Shown here: positions 24,789-33,442 of the stretch, piece after piece
Numbering within the stretch: position 1 is the first letter of the stretch
How the letters are laid out: each line of letters opens with the position of its first letter
Assembly: GCA_964564545.1 (NCBI GenBank)
Contig: CAZMBP010000147.1
Location: 1 to 64,000 of the forward strand
From: CAJQQY01 sp964564545
GTDB lineage: Bacteria; Bacteroidota; Bacteroidia; Chitinophagales; Saprospiraceae
Direction of reading: 5' to 3'
Length of the DNA stretch: 64,000 nucleotides
Made by a program: the position numbers and the translations under genes
Notes under the pieces: model-generated
The model's database searches: none
What the model was told of the DNA's origin: nothing
Seen by the model: only the letters and a program-made list of their open reading frames with translations

Positions 24789-26630
24789 TTACATTCTTTC
24801 CGGCATCTCAATACCTAATAATCCCATTCCGAATTGCAACACCTTACCAGTCACTTCACACAATCTAATTCTAAATGCCTTCGCCTCTTCCGACTCCGCA
24901 TTAATAATTCTATGATCGTGATTAAATCTATGATAAGTCTTCGCCATATCATAACAGTAGGCTGCCAAAAATGAAGGATCAAATTGATCTGCTGACATTT
25001 TCACTACTTCATCTAATCTGTAGATTTGGCCAATCAGTTCTTTTTCAGTTGCTCCCAAATTGGTATATTTTGAAGCAACCGAAGTGTCAACATCTCCGGC
25101 CTTTTTCAAGACAGATTGAATTCTTACGTAAGCATATTGAATATATGGCCCAGTATTTCCTTGCAAGTCTACTGACTCTTCAGGATTGAAAATCATTCTC
25201 TTCTTTGCATTGACTTTAATGATAAAAAACTTCAATGCAGCTAGCCCAATTTTCCTATAAATGTCTTCTTTAGTGGCCTCTTCTAATCCTTCTAAACCAC
25301 CTTTCTCGATAGCATTCACTCTTGCCGCTTCAATTACTTCTTTCATTAAATCATCAGCATCGACAATCGTTCCTTCTCTTGATTTCATTTTCCCTGTTGT
25401 CAAATCAATCATTCCATAACTCAAGTGAAATAATCCATCAGCATAGGAGGCGCCCATTCTCTTCATTATTTCAAACAAAACTTTGAAATGATAGTTTTGC
25501 TCATCAGCAACTACATAAACCATTTTTTTAGCACCGTAATCTTGAAATCTCTTTTCAACGGTTCCGATGTCTTGAGTCATATAAACGGAAGTCCCATCAC
25601 TTCTTAAAACTAACTTATGATCCATTTTGGCATCTTCCAAATCTATCCAAACTGATCCATCTTCTTTTTTATAAAAAACTTCCTTAGCTAATCCATCATC
25701 AATAATGTCTTTCCCTAAAAGGTAAGTATCAGATTCGAAATACAAATTATCGAACTCAACTCCTAAGTTTTTATAGGTAGTATCGAATCCTTCGTACACC
25801 CAACCATTCATTTTTTTCCAAAGATTTCTAACCTCTTCGTCATTGTCTTCCCATTTTAATAACATTGCTTTTGCATCTGCTCCGATTTGGGAATGTTCAT
25901 TGAAATAAGTGTTTTTAAAACCTTTAAAAAAAGCAGTTGCATCTTGTTCCTTTTTCTTCTGAGTGGCGAAAGTAAATTGACCATTAATAGCCTTTTGCCA
26001 TGCTTGGTATTCCGCTTGAAATAACTTTTCAAACTCAACATACCATTTTCCAACATAGTGATCACTTTTGATTCCTGCAGCTTCTGGAGTTTCACCATTT
26101 CCCAGCATCTGCCAAGCCAACATACTTTTACAAATGGCAATTCCTCTATCATTAACAATTTGTACTTTGTTCACTTCATATCCTAAGGCTTCGTAAATTT
26201 TTGAAGAAGACCATCCTAAGAGAATATTTCTAACATGCCCAAGGTGAAGTGGCTTGTTTGTATTGGGAGACGAAAATTCAATCATGATTTTCTCTCCATG
26301 AAAAGGTTTTTTAAATGTGCTCTTTGAAGCTACATCAGCAAGATATTGGTTCCAGTAACTATCGCTAACTTCCAAATTTAGAAATCCTTTGATGACATTA
26401 AACGATGTCAAGTCATCATATTTCTCCACTAAAAAATTTCCTAAATCTTCTGCGATTTGTTCTGGCTTTTTGCGAGCAACTTTGGTGAAAGGAAAAACGA
26501 CTACAGAATAATCACCATCAAATTCCTTGCGTGTCACATTGATATTGACATCGTCAGCATTGATCTCATGATCGTATAATTCTTTGACTGCAAGAGCAGT
26601 CCCTACTTTGATAATTTCTGTGATACTCAT
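24789..26630 (-). CDS. argS: Arginyl-tRNA synthetase
   Basis: A 613-residue class I synthetase. The HIGH-type motif is SPNTNKPLHLGHVRN (near residue 130), the N-terminal Add-1 tRNA-recognition domain precedes it, and the C-terminal DALR anticodon domain ends in GMGLLGIEMPERM. ArgRS usually lacks a canonical KMSKS, consistent with KMKSREGTIVD here. It is transcribed from the TACATTTG box at 26762-26769; the 130-base leader includes a possible hairpin (26660-26667 with 26681-26688). glnS lies downstream in the same direction, with 106 bases between. Confidence 0.97.
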   Translation of the reverse strand: MSITEIIKVGTALAVKELYDHEINADDVNINVTRKEFDGDYSVVVFPFTKVARKKPEQIAEDLGNFLVEKYDDLTSFNVIKGFLNLEVSDSYWNQYLADVASKSTFKKPFHGEKIMIEFSSPNTNKPLHLGHVRNILLGWSSSKIYEALGYEVNKVQIVNDRGIAICKSMLAWQMLGNGETPEAAGIKSDHYVGKWYVEFEKLFQAEYQAWQKAINGQFTFATQKKKEQDATAFFKGFKNTYFNEHSQIGADAKAMLLKWEDNDEEVRNLWKKMNGWVYEGFDTTYKNLGVEFDNLYFESDTYLLGKDIIDDGLAKEVFYKKEDGSVWIDLEDAKMDHKLVLRSDGTSVYMTQDIGTVEKRFQDYGAKKMVYVVADEQNYHFKVLFEIMKRMGASYADGLFHLSYGMIDLTTGKMKSREGTIVDADDLMKEVIEAARVNAIEKGGLEGLEEATKEDIYRKIGLAALKFFIIKVNAKKRMIFNPEESVDLQGNTGPYIQYAYVRIQSVLKKAGDVDTSVASKYTNLGATEKELIGQIYRLDEVVKMSADQFDPSFLAAYCYDMAKTYHRFNHDHRIINAESEEAKAFRIRLCEVTGKVLQFGMGLLGIEMPERM

Positions 26631-26761
26631 TAATCGTCTTTTAAATTTTTAGGAATGAGAACTAAACCATTTTATTAGATGTTTAGTTTCCTAATTTATC
26701 AGTAATTTTTCTCTAGTTTATTAAAAAATAAAAGGCGAATAAATCCGCCCATTTCAGTTCA

Positions 26762-26769
26762 CAAATGTA
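26762..26769 (-). promoter_or_regulatory. Promoter -7 box of argS
   Basis: TACATTTG on the minus strand, a full TAnnTTTG box, about 130 bases upstream of the argS ATG. The leader between them contains a hairpin AACTAAAC (26660-26667) with its complement (26681-26688) that could be regulatory. Confidence 0.5.
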
Positions 26770-26788
26770 ATTTTTTTCAATTAGATTA

Positions 26789-27223
26789 TTAAGCTCTTGG
26801 AACCTGTTTTTTCAAAAATACTTTCCCTGGAATACATGTACTAAAAGAAGTTTTTCCTTGCCAAAATCCTTCAAGATTTGGGATCCCATTTTTTATTTTA
26901 AATACTAATTGATATTGTTTCAGACACCACTCCATCCCATCATTAACTTTATTCTCTAAGATCTCACTATCTTTTAATTCAAGATATATTTCATTATTCA
27001 ATTCTCCCGAAATATCAAAAGAAGCATAAATCTCATCGACAAAAACATAGGAACGCCCCTTGATCTTATTTCCCTTTTGAGTGATATAAATTTCAAAAGT
27101 ATAATCTGGAGCAAATCCGCCTTCTTCCTGAGTGATTTTCCCTTTCCACAAACCAGTCAAACTGTCTTGCCCAAAGGAGCAAAAATTCATAAAAAGTAAG
27201 ACAATCCAAATTATTTTTCTCAT
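26789..27223 (-). CDS. Small secreted protein of unknown function
   Basis: A 144-residue protein with a signal peptide (MRKIIWIVLLFMNFCSFGQ). The body begins SLTGLWKGKITQEEGG and ends with GFWQGKTSFSTCIPGKVFLKK: the paired GLWKGK / GFWQGK boxes and beta-strand pattern look like a lipocalin-type or calycin beta-barrel. No cysteine lipobox, so it is probably periplasmic or secreted rather than a lipoprotein. It has its own promoter box at 27251-27258. Confidence 0.7.
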   Translation of the reverse strand: MRKIIWIVLLFMNFCSFGQDSLTGLWKGKITQEEGGFAPDYTFEIYITQKGNKIKGRSYVFVDEIYASFDISGELNNEIYLELKDSEILENKVNDGMEWCLKQYQLVFKIKNGIPNLEGFWQGKTSFSTCIPGKVFLKKQVPRA

Positions 27224-27250
27224 AAAAAAAAGAGTTGTATAATCATATCA

Positions 27251-27258
27251 CAAAAATA
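27251..27258 (-). promoter_or_regulatory. Promoter -7 box of the secreted protein gene
   Basis: TATTTTTG on the minus strand (a TAnnTTTG match), 28 bases before the ATG of the gene ending at 26789. AT-rich sequence makes chance matches possible. Confidence 0.4.
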
Positions 27259-27386
27259 GTAAATTTTTAAGTGGAAAAACGATTCATTAAAACAAGGTTT
27301 TAGATTTGAATTTATTGTTCAAATCAACCATTTCATCTACCCTTTGCATGGATATCGCAAATATTTTATACTAAAATTAGATATAA

Positions 27387-27596
27387 TTGGCAAGTGTGGA
27401 AGAAGTCTTAGAAAATCAAAATAAATTACCCAAAGGGGCTGAACTTAAATTAATTCAAGGAGGCAATCATTCTCAATTTGGATATTTTGGGAAGCTATTG
27501 TTTGATGAAGATGCGACTATTTCAAGAGAAGAACAACATTTAAAAACAAAGCAATATTTAAAAGATTTTATTGAAAAAATTGTTCAGGATAATTAG
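27387..27596 (+). pseudogene. C-terminal remnant of an alpha/beta hydrolase
   Basis: A 69-codon frame with only a TTG start. The segment AELKLIQGGNHSQFGYFGKL, followed by ISREEQHLKTKQYLKDFIEK, matches the C-terminal catalytic-His region (GGNHxQFGxYG) of alpha/beta hydrolase-fold proteins of the dienelactone-hydrolase/abhydrolase_5 kind, but the nucleophile and Asp parts are absent upstream. The 160 bases before it hold no other coding frame, so this is a decayed fragment rather than a whole small gene. It ends just before the convergent end of rsmD. Confidence 0.55.
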
Positions 27597-27597
27597 C

Positions 27598-28134
27598 TCA
27601 TCTGAAAAAACTAAAAATTGTACCTCCATATTTTCGCTCATCAAAAAAATGTTCATGACTTTTAAATTCATGAATGGAATTGTGTTCGACCACAGCCCAA
27701 CCATCTTCATTTAATAATCCATGCTTAAAAATAAGATCAGGAAGATCAGCCAATCGAGGTAATGGATATGGCGGCCCACAAAAAATATAATCAAACTTAA
27801 GATTAGTTGTTTCAATAAACTTAAAAACATCTCCCCTGATGATATTGATTTTGTCTTCAATATCGAGAGTTTTAGCTGTTTGTTTGACAAAAGAAACGCA
27901 CCCTCCAAATTTATCGACATAAGTTACATCGTTACAACCTCTTGAAATAAACTCATAACTATGATTACCTGTTCCTCCAAAAAGGTCAAGCACTTTCATG
28001 CCTTCAAAATCCCAAGTGTTGTTGAGGATATTAAACAATGCTTCTTTGGAAAAATCTGTGGTTGGACGAGTCGGCCAATTTTTCGCTGGAGGATTAAATT
28101 TCCGTCCTTTAAATTTTCCGCCTACTATTCGCAT
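27598..28134 (-). CDS. rsmD: 16S rRNA (guanine-N2)-methyltransferase RsmD
   Basis: A 178-residue SAM methyltransferase of the RsmD family (PF03602): MRIVGGKFKGRKF, RPTTDFSKEALFNIL, then motif I LDLFGGTG (near residue 50), and motif IV as FCGPPYPLP (near 118). The usual RsmD motif IV is DPPY or NPPY; here the first position is Gly. The enzyme modifies G966 of 16S rRNA. Its start overlaps the DUF3822 gene by 10 bases, an arrangement typical of this phylum that supports the assignment. It is the last of three overlapping genes. Confidence 0.9.
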   Translation of the reverse strand: MRIVGGKFKGRKFNPPAKNWPTRPTTDFSKEALFNILNNTWDFEGMKVLDLFGGTGNHSYEFISRGCNDVTYVDKFGGCVSFVKQTAKTLDIEDKINIIRGDVFKFIETTNLKFDYIFCGPPYPLPRLADLPDLIFKHGLLNEDGWAVVEHNSIHEFKSHEHFFDERKYGGTIFSFFR

Positions 28135-28982
28135 AATCCTAAACTAAATAAATCGAAGAAAAAATGAGTTGGAATGCCTTGATAATTACCGCCTAACTGA
28201 ACAGCGGAAGGAGCTTTAGTGAATTGAATTTTATTGATATATCTAAAAAGCATCCGATATATTTTAGAATCTTTTGTGATTTGTCCTGATAAAACAACTG
28301 GATTAAATTCAGTTGACAAACCAAACTGATTGTAAACCAACATTACATGATAGATAAAATCTTGCTCATTTTGGAAAGCAAATGAATTAGAAAAGATCAA
28401 TTCTTGATTTTCCATGAGAGCAATTTGAAGATGATCTCCTTTCACATTGACATATACTTTTTTACCAGAAGTACTATTTTGATTAGAGAAAAAACCTTGA
28501 AGAACAGAAGTTGCATTATGAATAAATCGAGCATTTGGTAGATAGCCTTTGACTAAGAAATAGATTTCTTGGTCAAAGGCATATACATTCTTTGCTTTCA
28601 TCATTTCTACATCGTCTACAAAAACTTGATCTGATTCTAATGAGCCTAATTGCTTGGAAAGATAAGTGTCTACTTCTTCTGATTGGTAAAATTTATTAGG
28701 AACAAAAGTGCACTTATTGTTAATAAAACCTACTGTTTTTTTTTGGAAAGGTAACTTCAAAATCTCATCCTCAATAAAGATATCTTGAAGCGCAGAATGT
28801 AATTTTTTTGAAGCGGCTAAATCAGCGTTAATCAAATAGCTTTTCAATGCAAGTAAATGATTTTCATCATCCAAAATAGCATAAGAAAACCTGTCCATAC
28901 CTATTAGTATGGACAGGTTATATTTTGAAGCATCCTTTTTAGCAAAAGAATCTTCTAGAATATTCGTATTGATTATTCCCAA
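28125..28982 (-). CDS. DUF3822 family protein
   Basis: A 285-residue protein of the Bacteroidota-specific DUF3822 family, recognised from its position directly before rsmD and from the pattern LSILIGMDRFSYAILDDENHLLAL near the start and VYVNVKGDHLQIALMENQELIFSNSFAFQNEQDFIYHVMLVYNQFGL in the middle. Members have an actin/ASKHA-like layout and an unknown function, possibly linked to ribosome or RNA work because of the rsmD link. It overlaps rsmD by 10 bases and the upstream gene by 10 bases, so translation of the three is probably coupled. Confidence 0.8.
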   Translation of the reverse strand: MGIINTNILEDSFAKKDASKYNLSILIGMDRFSYAILDDENHLLALKSYLINADLAASKKLHSALQDIFIEDEILKLPFQKKTVGFINNKCTFVPNKFYQSEEVDTYLSKQLGSLESDQVFVDDVEMMKAKNVYAFDQEIYFLVKGYLPNARFIHNATSVLQGFFSNQNSTSGKKVYVNVKGDHLQIALMENQELIFSNSFAFQNEQDFIYHVMLVYNQFGLSTEFNPVVLSGQITKDSKIYRMLFRYINKIQFTKAPSAVQLGGNYQGIPTHFFFDLFSLGLCE

Positions 28983-29572
28983 TTTCCACCTAGGTTTGGC
29001 CCCGACATGTCTCCAAATTTCACCATATTCTCTGGGAAATAAAGATTATCATATCTTTGGTATTTAGGATCAGCAAATATCCCCATAAAAGTTTTCCATT
29101 GAGTTCCTACCTCTGTAACGTTTACTAAGGTTTTTTGATAAGTCAATGTATCAGCTTGAATTGAAAATTTGGCTCCTCCTCCATATGGAACGAAAGGCAA
29201 GGAATCTAAATTAATTTTTACTTTATGATCTGGATCATTATATAAATAAGTGATCGAATCAATAGCCGATTTTTTCGTTTCAATTCTTGTGAATTCACCA
29301 TTCGGATCATCCGGATTACCAATAATTTTTACAAGTGTAAAACTATCAGTTTCCAAAACATACTTTAAGCTGTCAAAGTTATTCGCAAATTGCCCCGTAA
29401 TGTCACGATAAAACTCTTGTGCAAAACGTACTTGCTTAAGTCGATCGGTAACAGCAGTTAACCTTTCTTTTTTAGCATCACCAAAAGCAATAGGTTCTTT
29501 GATACCAAAAAATAAAAGGTAACCTAAAAGGCCTACAACAATAATCAAGATCAAGTTAATAATCAACCTCAT
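28973..29572 (-). CDS. Pseudopilin-like single-pass membrane protein
   Basis: A 199-residue protein with one N-terminal membrane helix (residues 3-22) and a periplasmic body. The segment KKERLTAVTDRLKQVRFAQEFYRDITGQFANNFDSLKYVLETD after the helix resembles the long helix and early strand of a type II pseudopilin (residues 35-75), but I do not see the GFTxxE prepilin site. It overlaps the DUF3822 gene by 10 bases, so all three genes are likely in one coupled operon. Function unknown. Confidence 0.6.
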   Translation of the reverse strand: MRLIINLILIIVVGLLGYLLFFGIKEPIAFGDAKKERLTAVTDRLKQVRFAQEFYRDITGQFANNFDSLKYVLETDSFTLVKIIGNPDDPNGEFTRIETKKSAIDSITYLYNDPDHKVKINLDSLPFVPYGGGAKFSIQADTLTYQKTLVNVTEVGTQWKTFMGIFADPKYQRYDNLYFPENMVKFGDMSGPNLGGNWE

Positions 29573-29706
29573 AATATAATTTTTTTCATTTTGTTAAGTC
29601 GCAATATTAATATTTTTTATTAAAAAAATAAGTTTTTTAGTAAATATTTCTCCTAAAAAACCTGTATTTATTATTTAATCATATTGCTTGTTTTTTCAAA
29701 ATCTAG

Positions 29707-30114
29707 CTATTTTTTAAAATGCTGGTCTCCTACTCTACAATCTCCCGAATAAGATGCTCCAGAATCAACGATCATTTTTCGAGCGATAATGGTTCCATCT
29801 ATCTTGGCTGTTTCATGTAAATGTAAGGTTCCTGAAACTTTAATTTCACCTTTTACTTTTCCTCTTACAGATGAATCAAGGGTTGATACATTACCTTCCA
29901 CTTTGCCGGTTTCGCCCATAACTACTCGTTTTTCACATTTTACGTCCCCTACAATAGTTCCATCTAATCGAACATCTTCGGTTGTCGTGAATTTTCCTTC
30001 GATTCGTGTTCCAGGAGCAATGATACAAGTAGTTCCTTGACCATTAGTACTTCCATTTATAGTACTTTCTGATTTATTAGTTTTTTGATTTTGCTTAGAT
30101 TTACTGCCAAACAT
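29707..30114 (-). CDS. Bactofilin family cytoskeletal protein
   Basis: A 135-residue protein with a bactofilin domain (PF04519), a right-handed beta-helix of short repeats seen as TRIEGKFTTTEDVRLDGTIVGDVKCEKRVVMGETGKVEGNV and similar. The N-terminal 25 residues are a disordered Ser/Asn/Lys-rich tail (NQKTNKSESTINGSTNGQGT). Bactofilins polymerise without nucleotide at the membrane and help set cell shape or localise wall enzymes. It stands alone on the minus strand, divergent from tsaD, with a 253-base gap between. Confidence 0.92.
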   Translation of the reverse strand: MFGSKSKQNQKTNKSESTINGSTNGQGTTCIIAPGTRIEGKFTTTEDVRLDGTIVGDVKCEKRVVMGETGKVEGNVSTLDSSVRGKVKGEIKVSGTLHLHETAKIDGTIIARKMIVDSGASYSGDCRVGDQHFKK

Positions 30115-30367
30115 GAGATTATTAATTTAAGATGTAAAAAAATTAGTTTTTGACGTGTGAGATGAAAAAAAAAGTAAACCTTTTTTCATTTCTTTGTTTG
30201 CTCATGTAAGTATGTTTGAAAGGAAGACATTTAAATACAAAAAAAATCCCTTGACCAGACAAAAAGAATGTTTCCAAATGATGTCTTTTTGAGGTGCAAG
30301 AGTTTATATTTTTTATATATTTAAATTGCCCATAAATATACGATTAACAGATACAATAAAAAAAATT

Positions 30368-31369
30368 ATGAGTGTAATAATTTTAGCAATCGAATCTTCT
30401 TGCGATGATACTTCTGCAGCGGTGATTAAAGATGGAGTGATTTTGAGTAATTGTGTCGCCAATCAAGAGGTTCACAAATTATATGGAGGTGTTGTTCCAG
30501 AGGCTGCATCTAGGGCTCACCAAATCAATATTGTTCCTGTAGTTGATACTGCAATACAACAAGCTGGAATCAAAAAGGAAGAACTTTCAGCAGTTGCATT
30601 TACTCGTGGCCCTGGTTTAATTGGGTCGCTTTTAGTCGGTGTTTCATTTGCAAAATCCTTTGCCATGAGTTTGAATATTCCGATGGTTGAAGTCAATCAT
30701 ATGCAAGCTCATATTTTAGCTCATTATGCTGAAGATCCAAAACCACCTTTCCCTTTTTTATGCTTGACCGTTTCAGGAGGGCACACTCAAATTGTAAAAG
30801 TGACTAATCATTTGGAAATGGAGGTATTGGGCTCTACCATTGATGATGCGGCTGGAGAGGCTTTTGATAAAACTGGAAAATTATTGGGATTGGATTATCC
30901 AGCTGGTCCATTGATTGATAAATATGCTCAATTAGGAAAACCTGTTTTTGAATTTACGGAACCAAAAGTGGGAGAATTAGATTTTAGTTTTAGTGGATTA
31001 AAAACTTCCATTTTGTATTTTTTAAGAAAAAGAATAAAAGAAAATCCGAATTTTATTGAAGAAAATCTAAATGACATTTGTGCCTCTGTTCAATATAGGA
31101 TTGTTAGTATTTTATTAAATAAAATAAAAGTTGCAGCTAAAAAAACGGGAATAAATCATATTGCAATTGCTGGCGGTGTTTCTGCAAATTCTGCTTTGAG
31201 GAATGGATTGGAAGAGCTGGGAAAAGAAATGGGTTGGGATACTTATATTCCTCGATTCGAATATTGTACGGATAATGCTGCGATGATTGCGGTGACTGGT
31301 TATTTTAAATATTTGAAAAAGGAATTTGTGGGGCAAGATGTGGTGCCTGTGGCGCGGTGGAATGTTTAA
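30368..31369 (+). CDS. tsaD: tRNA N6-adenosine threonylcarbamoyltransferase TsaD
   Basis: A 333-residue ASKHA-fold protein of normal length when started at the ATG at 30368 (MSVIILAIESSCDDT); an upstream ATG at 30326 would add 14 residues before the usual start. Iron-binding HMQAH lies near residues 110-114, followed by VSGGHTQIV (near 133) and GEAFDKTGKLLGL (near 165). TsaD transfers the threonylcarbamoyl group to A37 of tRNAs that read ANN codons, with TsaB/TsaE partners that are not in this window. Monocistronic. Confidence 0.97.
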   Translation: MSVIILAIESSCDDTSAAVIKDGVILSNCVANQEVHKLYGGVVPEAASRAHQINIVPVVDTAIQQAGIKKEELSAVAFTRGPGLIGSLLVGVSFAKSFAMSLNIPMVEVNHMQAHILAHYAEDPKPPFPFLCLTVSGGHTQIVKVTNHLEMEVLGSTIDDAAGEAFDKTGKLLGLDYPAGPLIDKYAQLGKPVFEFTEPKVGELDFSFSGLKTSILYFLRKRIKENPNFIEENLNDICASVQYRIVSILLNKIKVAAKKTGINHIAIAGGVSANSALRNGLEELGKEMGWDTYIPRFEYCTDNAAMIAVTGYFKYLKKEFVGQDVVPVARWNV

Positions 31370-31495
31370 TTTTCTTAAATATTCGATATTTATTATTCCC
31401 TTTATTATTCAATTAAAAATCTCTTCATTTAGTAAAATAATAGCATAACTCAACCCATCCATTAGAAGGAAATTCGCGTCTATATTTATAACGTA

Positions 31496-31503
31496 TACCT
31501 TTG
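31496..31503 (+). promoter_or_regulatory. Promoter -7 box before the OmpA/barrel gene
   Basis: TACCTTTG, an exact TAnnTTTG box identical to the one before typA, only 15 bases before the ATG at 31518. The close spacing implies a very short 5' leader. Confidence 0.55.
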
Positions 31504-31517
31504 AAAACCATATAGTT

Positions 31518-33356
31518 ATGAATACTAAATGCTACTTCCTATTTTTCTTCTTGTTCAACATTTCTCTTCTTCATAGCCAAGTTGACTCACTTTCATTGAA
31601 TACTTACTATGATTCTGACAAATATGAATTGTTGGCATCTCATCAATCTGAAATCAATCATTTTTTTGATAAAATTGACCCTAAACAAATAGAACAAATC
31701 ATCCTTTTTGGTCATACAGATAGTGATGCAAGTGATGAATACAACAATGCTCTTTCGAAAAAACGAGTAGATAGCGTTTATGATTTTTTAGTCAAAAATG
31801 GATTTCATAAAGAATTATTGGAAAAGAAATACTTTGGTGAATTTGTTCCTGTAGCTTCGAATGAAAATGAAATTGGAAAAGGAAAAAATAGAAGAGTTGA
31901 AATGCTTATTTTATTAAAAAAGAAAAAAAGAAAAATCGTCCATATAACTAAAACTACCCCGTCTAAAAAGCGAGAAAAAACAAAACAAATTGAAGCAAAA
32001 ATTGAAGAAGTCAAACCTGAAAATAAATGTAAACGTGATACTATTATCGAATTAAGTAAAGGTGTTCAAGCTGCAATAAATATCTGCACCTATGAAAAAA
32101 TAAAAGATTGCATTATCATAAAAGTTCATAATGATGTTGATGATTTGGTTGCAGAAGGAATTACTACATATGACGTTCAAGGAACTCCATTAAATTCTTG
32201 CGGAATGGCATCTGTTGAGGTAAAAAAAGATTGTAATCCTTGTTTTTCAACTCCCATCAAAATTAGATTTCCTGTTGTTGAAGATTGTAGAAATGAGCCG
32301 ATAATGAATCCTTCAGCTTATGATTTTAGTAATGGAAGATGGCGACTCAATAGAAACAAAAGAATTCGAAAAAGGACGATCAAAAAGGTACGTTATTATG
32401 AAATGGAGTTTAAATGTGCAGGAAGACAAAATTGTGATAAGCCTTCATGCCATGAGCCAATAAAAATAAAATTTAAAAATAATCGAAAAAGAAAATTCCT
32501 TTCAGCGAATATCGTAGACATCTGTAGCAATGGAAATTTTCCATTATTGATAGATAAACGTGGTCGAGCCAAAGGAGATATTTCTACAATCAATAAAGAT
32601 TATTATCTTTTTGCTCAGGTACTTGACAAACAAGGAGATACTATTCAAATCAAAGAACCTTTAATTAACTCCCCTTCGATAAAAATTTTAGAAGAGAAGT
32701 GTTTTTGCAAAAAACAACCTTTTATTAGTTTAACTCATTTTCCTTTGATGAGAAAACCCAACACCTCATTTTCACCAAATGAAGTCAATGGTCAATTTTC
32801 TAACAATATATTTACAGGATCTGCTTTTACCTCTTTGGAGTTTATTTGGGCAGACTATAAATTATCTAAAAGGTTTTCTTATCAACTTGGTGGAGGAATT
32901 TATCGAAATTATTCAGATGGAAATATATTGTTAAATAATCAAGTTTTAGCATTAGAAAATGGCCTTCAACAAGTAGGTTTAAATGGTCACGGAGCGATCA
33001 ATTCTCCATTTTTCTTTGATGGTTTTTCCACCACCTTTTATACGCAACTAGGATTTGGGACGAATATTGCGAAATTTGGAAGCAATGAAAATTTCGAAAT
33101 ATCTAATCAAAAAAAATTAAATGGTTGGGGAATGACTTCTAATCTTGGGTTGACATTAGATAGTCCAAGACTTTGGAAAAGATTTAAAATTAGTCTTGGC
33201 GGAACTTATAACATTACATTTACAAACCTGGCAAAATTTAAAACTTTCCAATTTATTCTTGCAGAACCAGAACAGACCCAAAAAGTAAAATTTACTTCAA
33301 ACTCAAATACTATTTTGGCTACCTTGAGATTAAAATATTATCTCAATAAACCTTAA
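31518..33356 (+). CDS. OmpA-domain protein with C-terminal outer-membrane barrel
   Basis: A 612-residue exported protein (signal MNTKCYFLFFFLFNISLLHSQ). Residues about 26-130 form an OmpA-like peptidoglycan-binding domain (IILFGHTDSDASDEYNNALSKKRVDSVYDFLV, then GKNRRVEML), followed by a lysine-rich linker, a cysteine-containing central region with about a dozen Cys (including CNPCFSTP, CFCKKQP) and a C-terminal membrane beta-barrel (from about 410: aromatic-ended strands such as FSYQLGGGIYRNY and TILATLRLKYYLNKP, ending near the C-terminus in a barrel-like strand). The order, OmpA domain before the barrel, is the reverse of classical OmpA. Its role is probably to tether the outer membrane to the wall. 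Confidence 0.75.
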   Translation: MNTKCYFLFFFLFNISLLHSQVDSLSLNTYYDSDKYELLASHQSEINHFFDKIDPKQIEQIILFGHTDSDASDEYNNALSKKRVDSVYDFLVKNGFHKELLEKKYFGEFVPVASNENEIGKGKNRRVEMLILLKKKKRKIVHITKTTPSKKREKTKQIEAKIEEVKPENKCKRDTIIELSKGVQAAINICTYEKIKDCIIIKVHNDVDDLVAEGITTYDVQGTPLNSCGMASVEVKKDCNPCFSTPIKIRFPVVEDCRNEPIMNPSAYDFSNGRWRLNRNKRIRKRTIKKVRYYEMEFKCAGRQNCDKPSCHEPIKIKFKNNRKRKFLSANIVDICSNGNFPLLIDKRGRAKGDISTINKDYYLFAQVLDKQGDTIQIKEPLINSPSIKILEEKCFCKKQPFISLTHFPLMRKPNTSFSPNEVNGQFSNNIFTGSAFTSLEFIWADYKLSKRFSYQLGGGIYRNYSDGNILLNNQVLALENGLQQVGLNGHGAINSPFFFDGFSTTFYTQLGFGTNIAKFGSNENFEISNQKKLNGWGMTSNLGLTLDSPRLWKRFKISLGGTYNITFTNLAKFKTFQFILAEPEQTQKVKFTSNSNTILATLRLKYYLNKP

Positions 33357-33442
33357 AAGTAATTTTAAAAAAATCCTCCAATTTGAAATTATTTTTCAAT
33401 TACTTTTGTATTCATATTTTAACAAAATAAAATCTAACTCCA

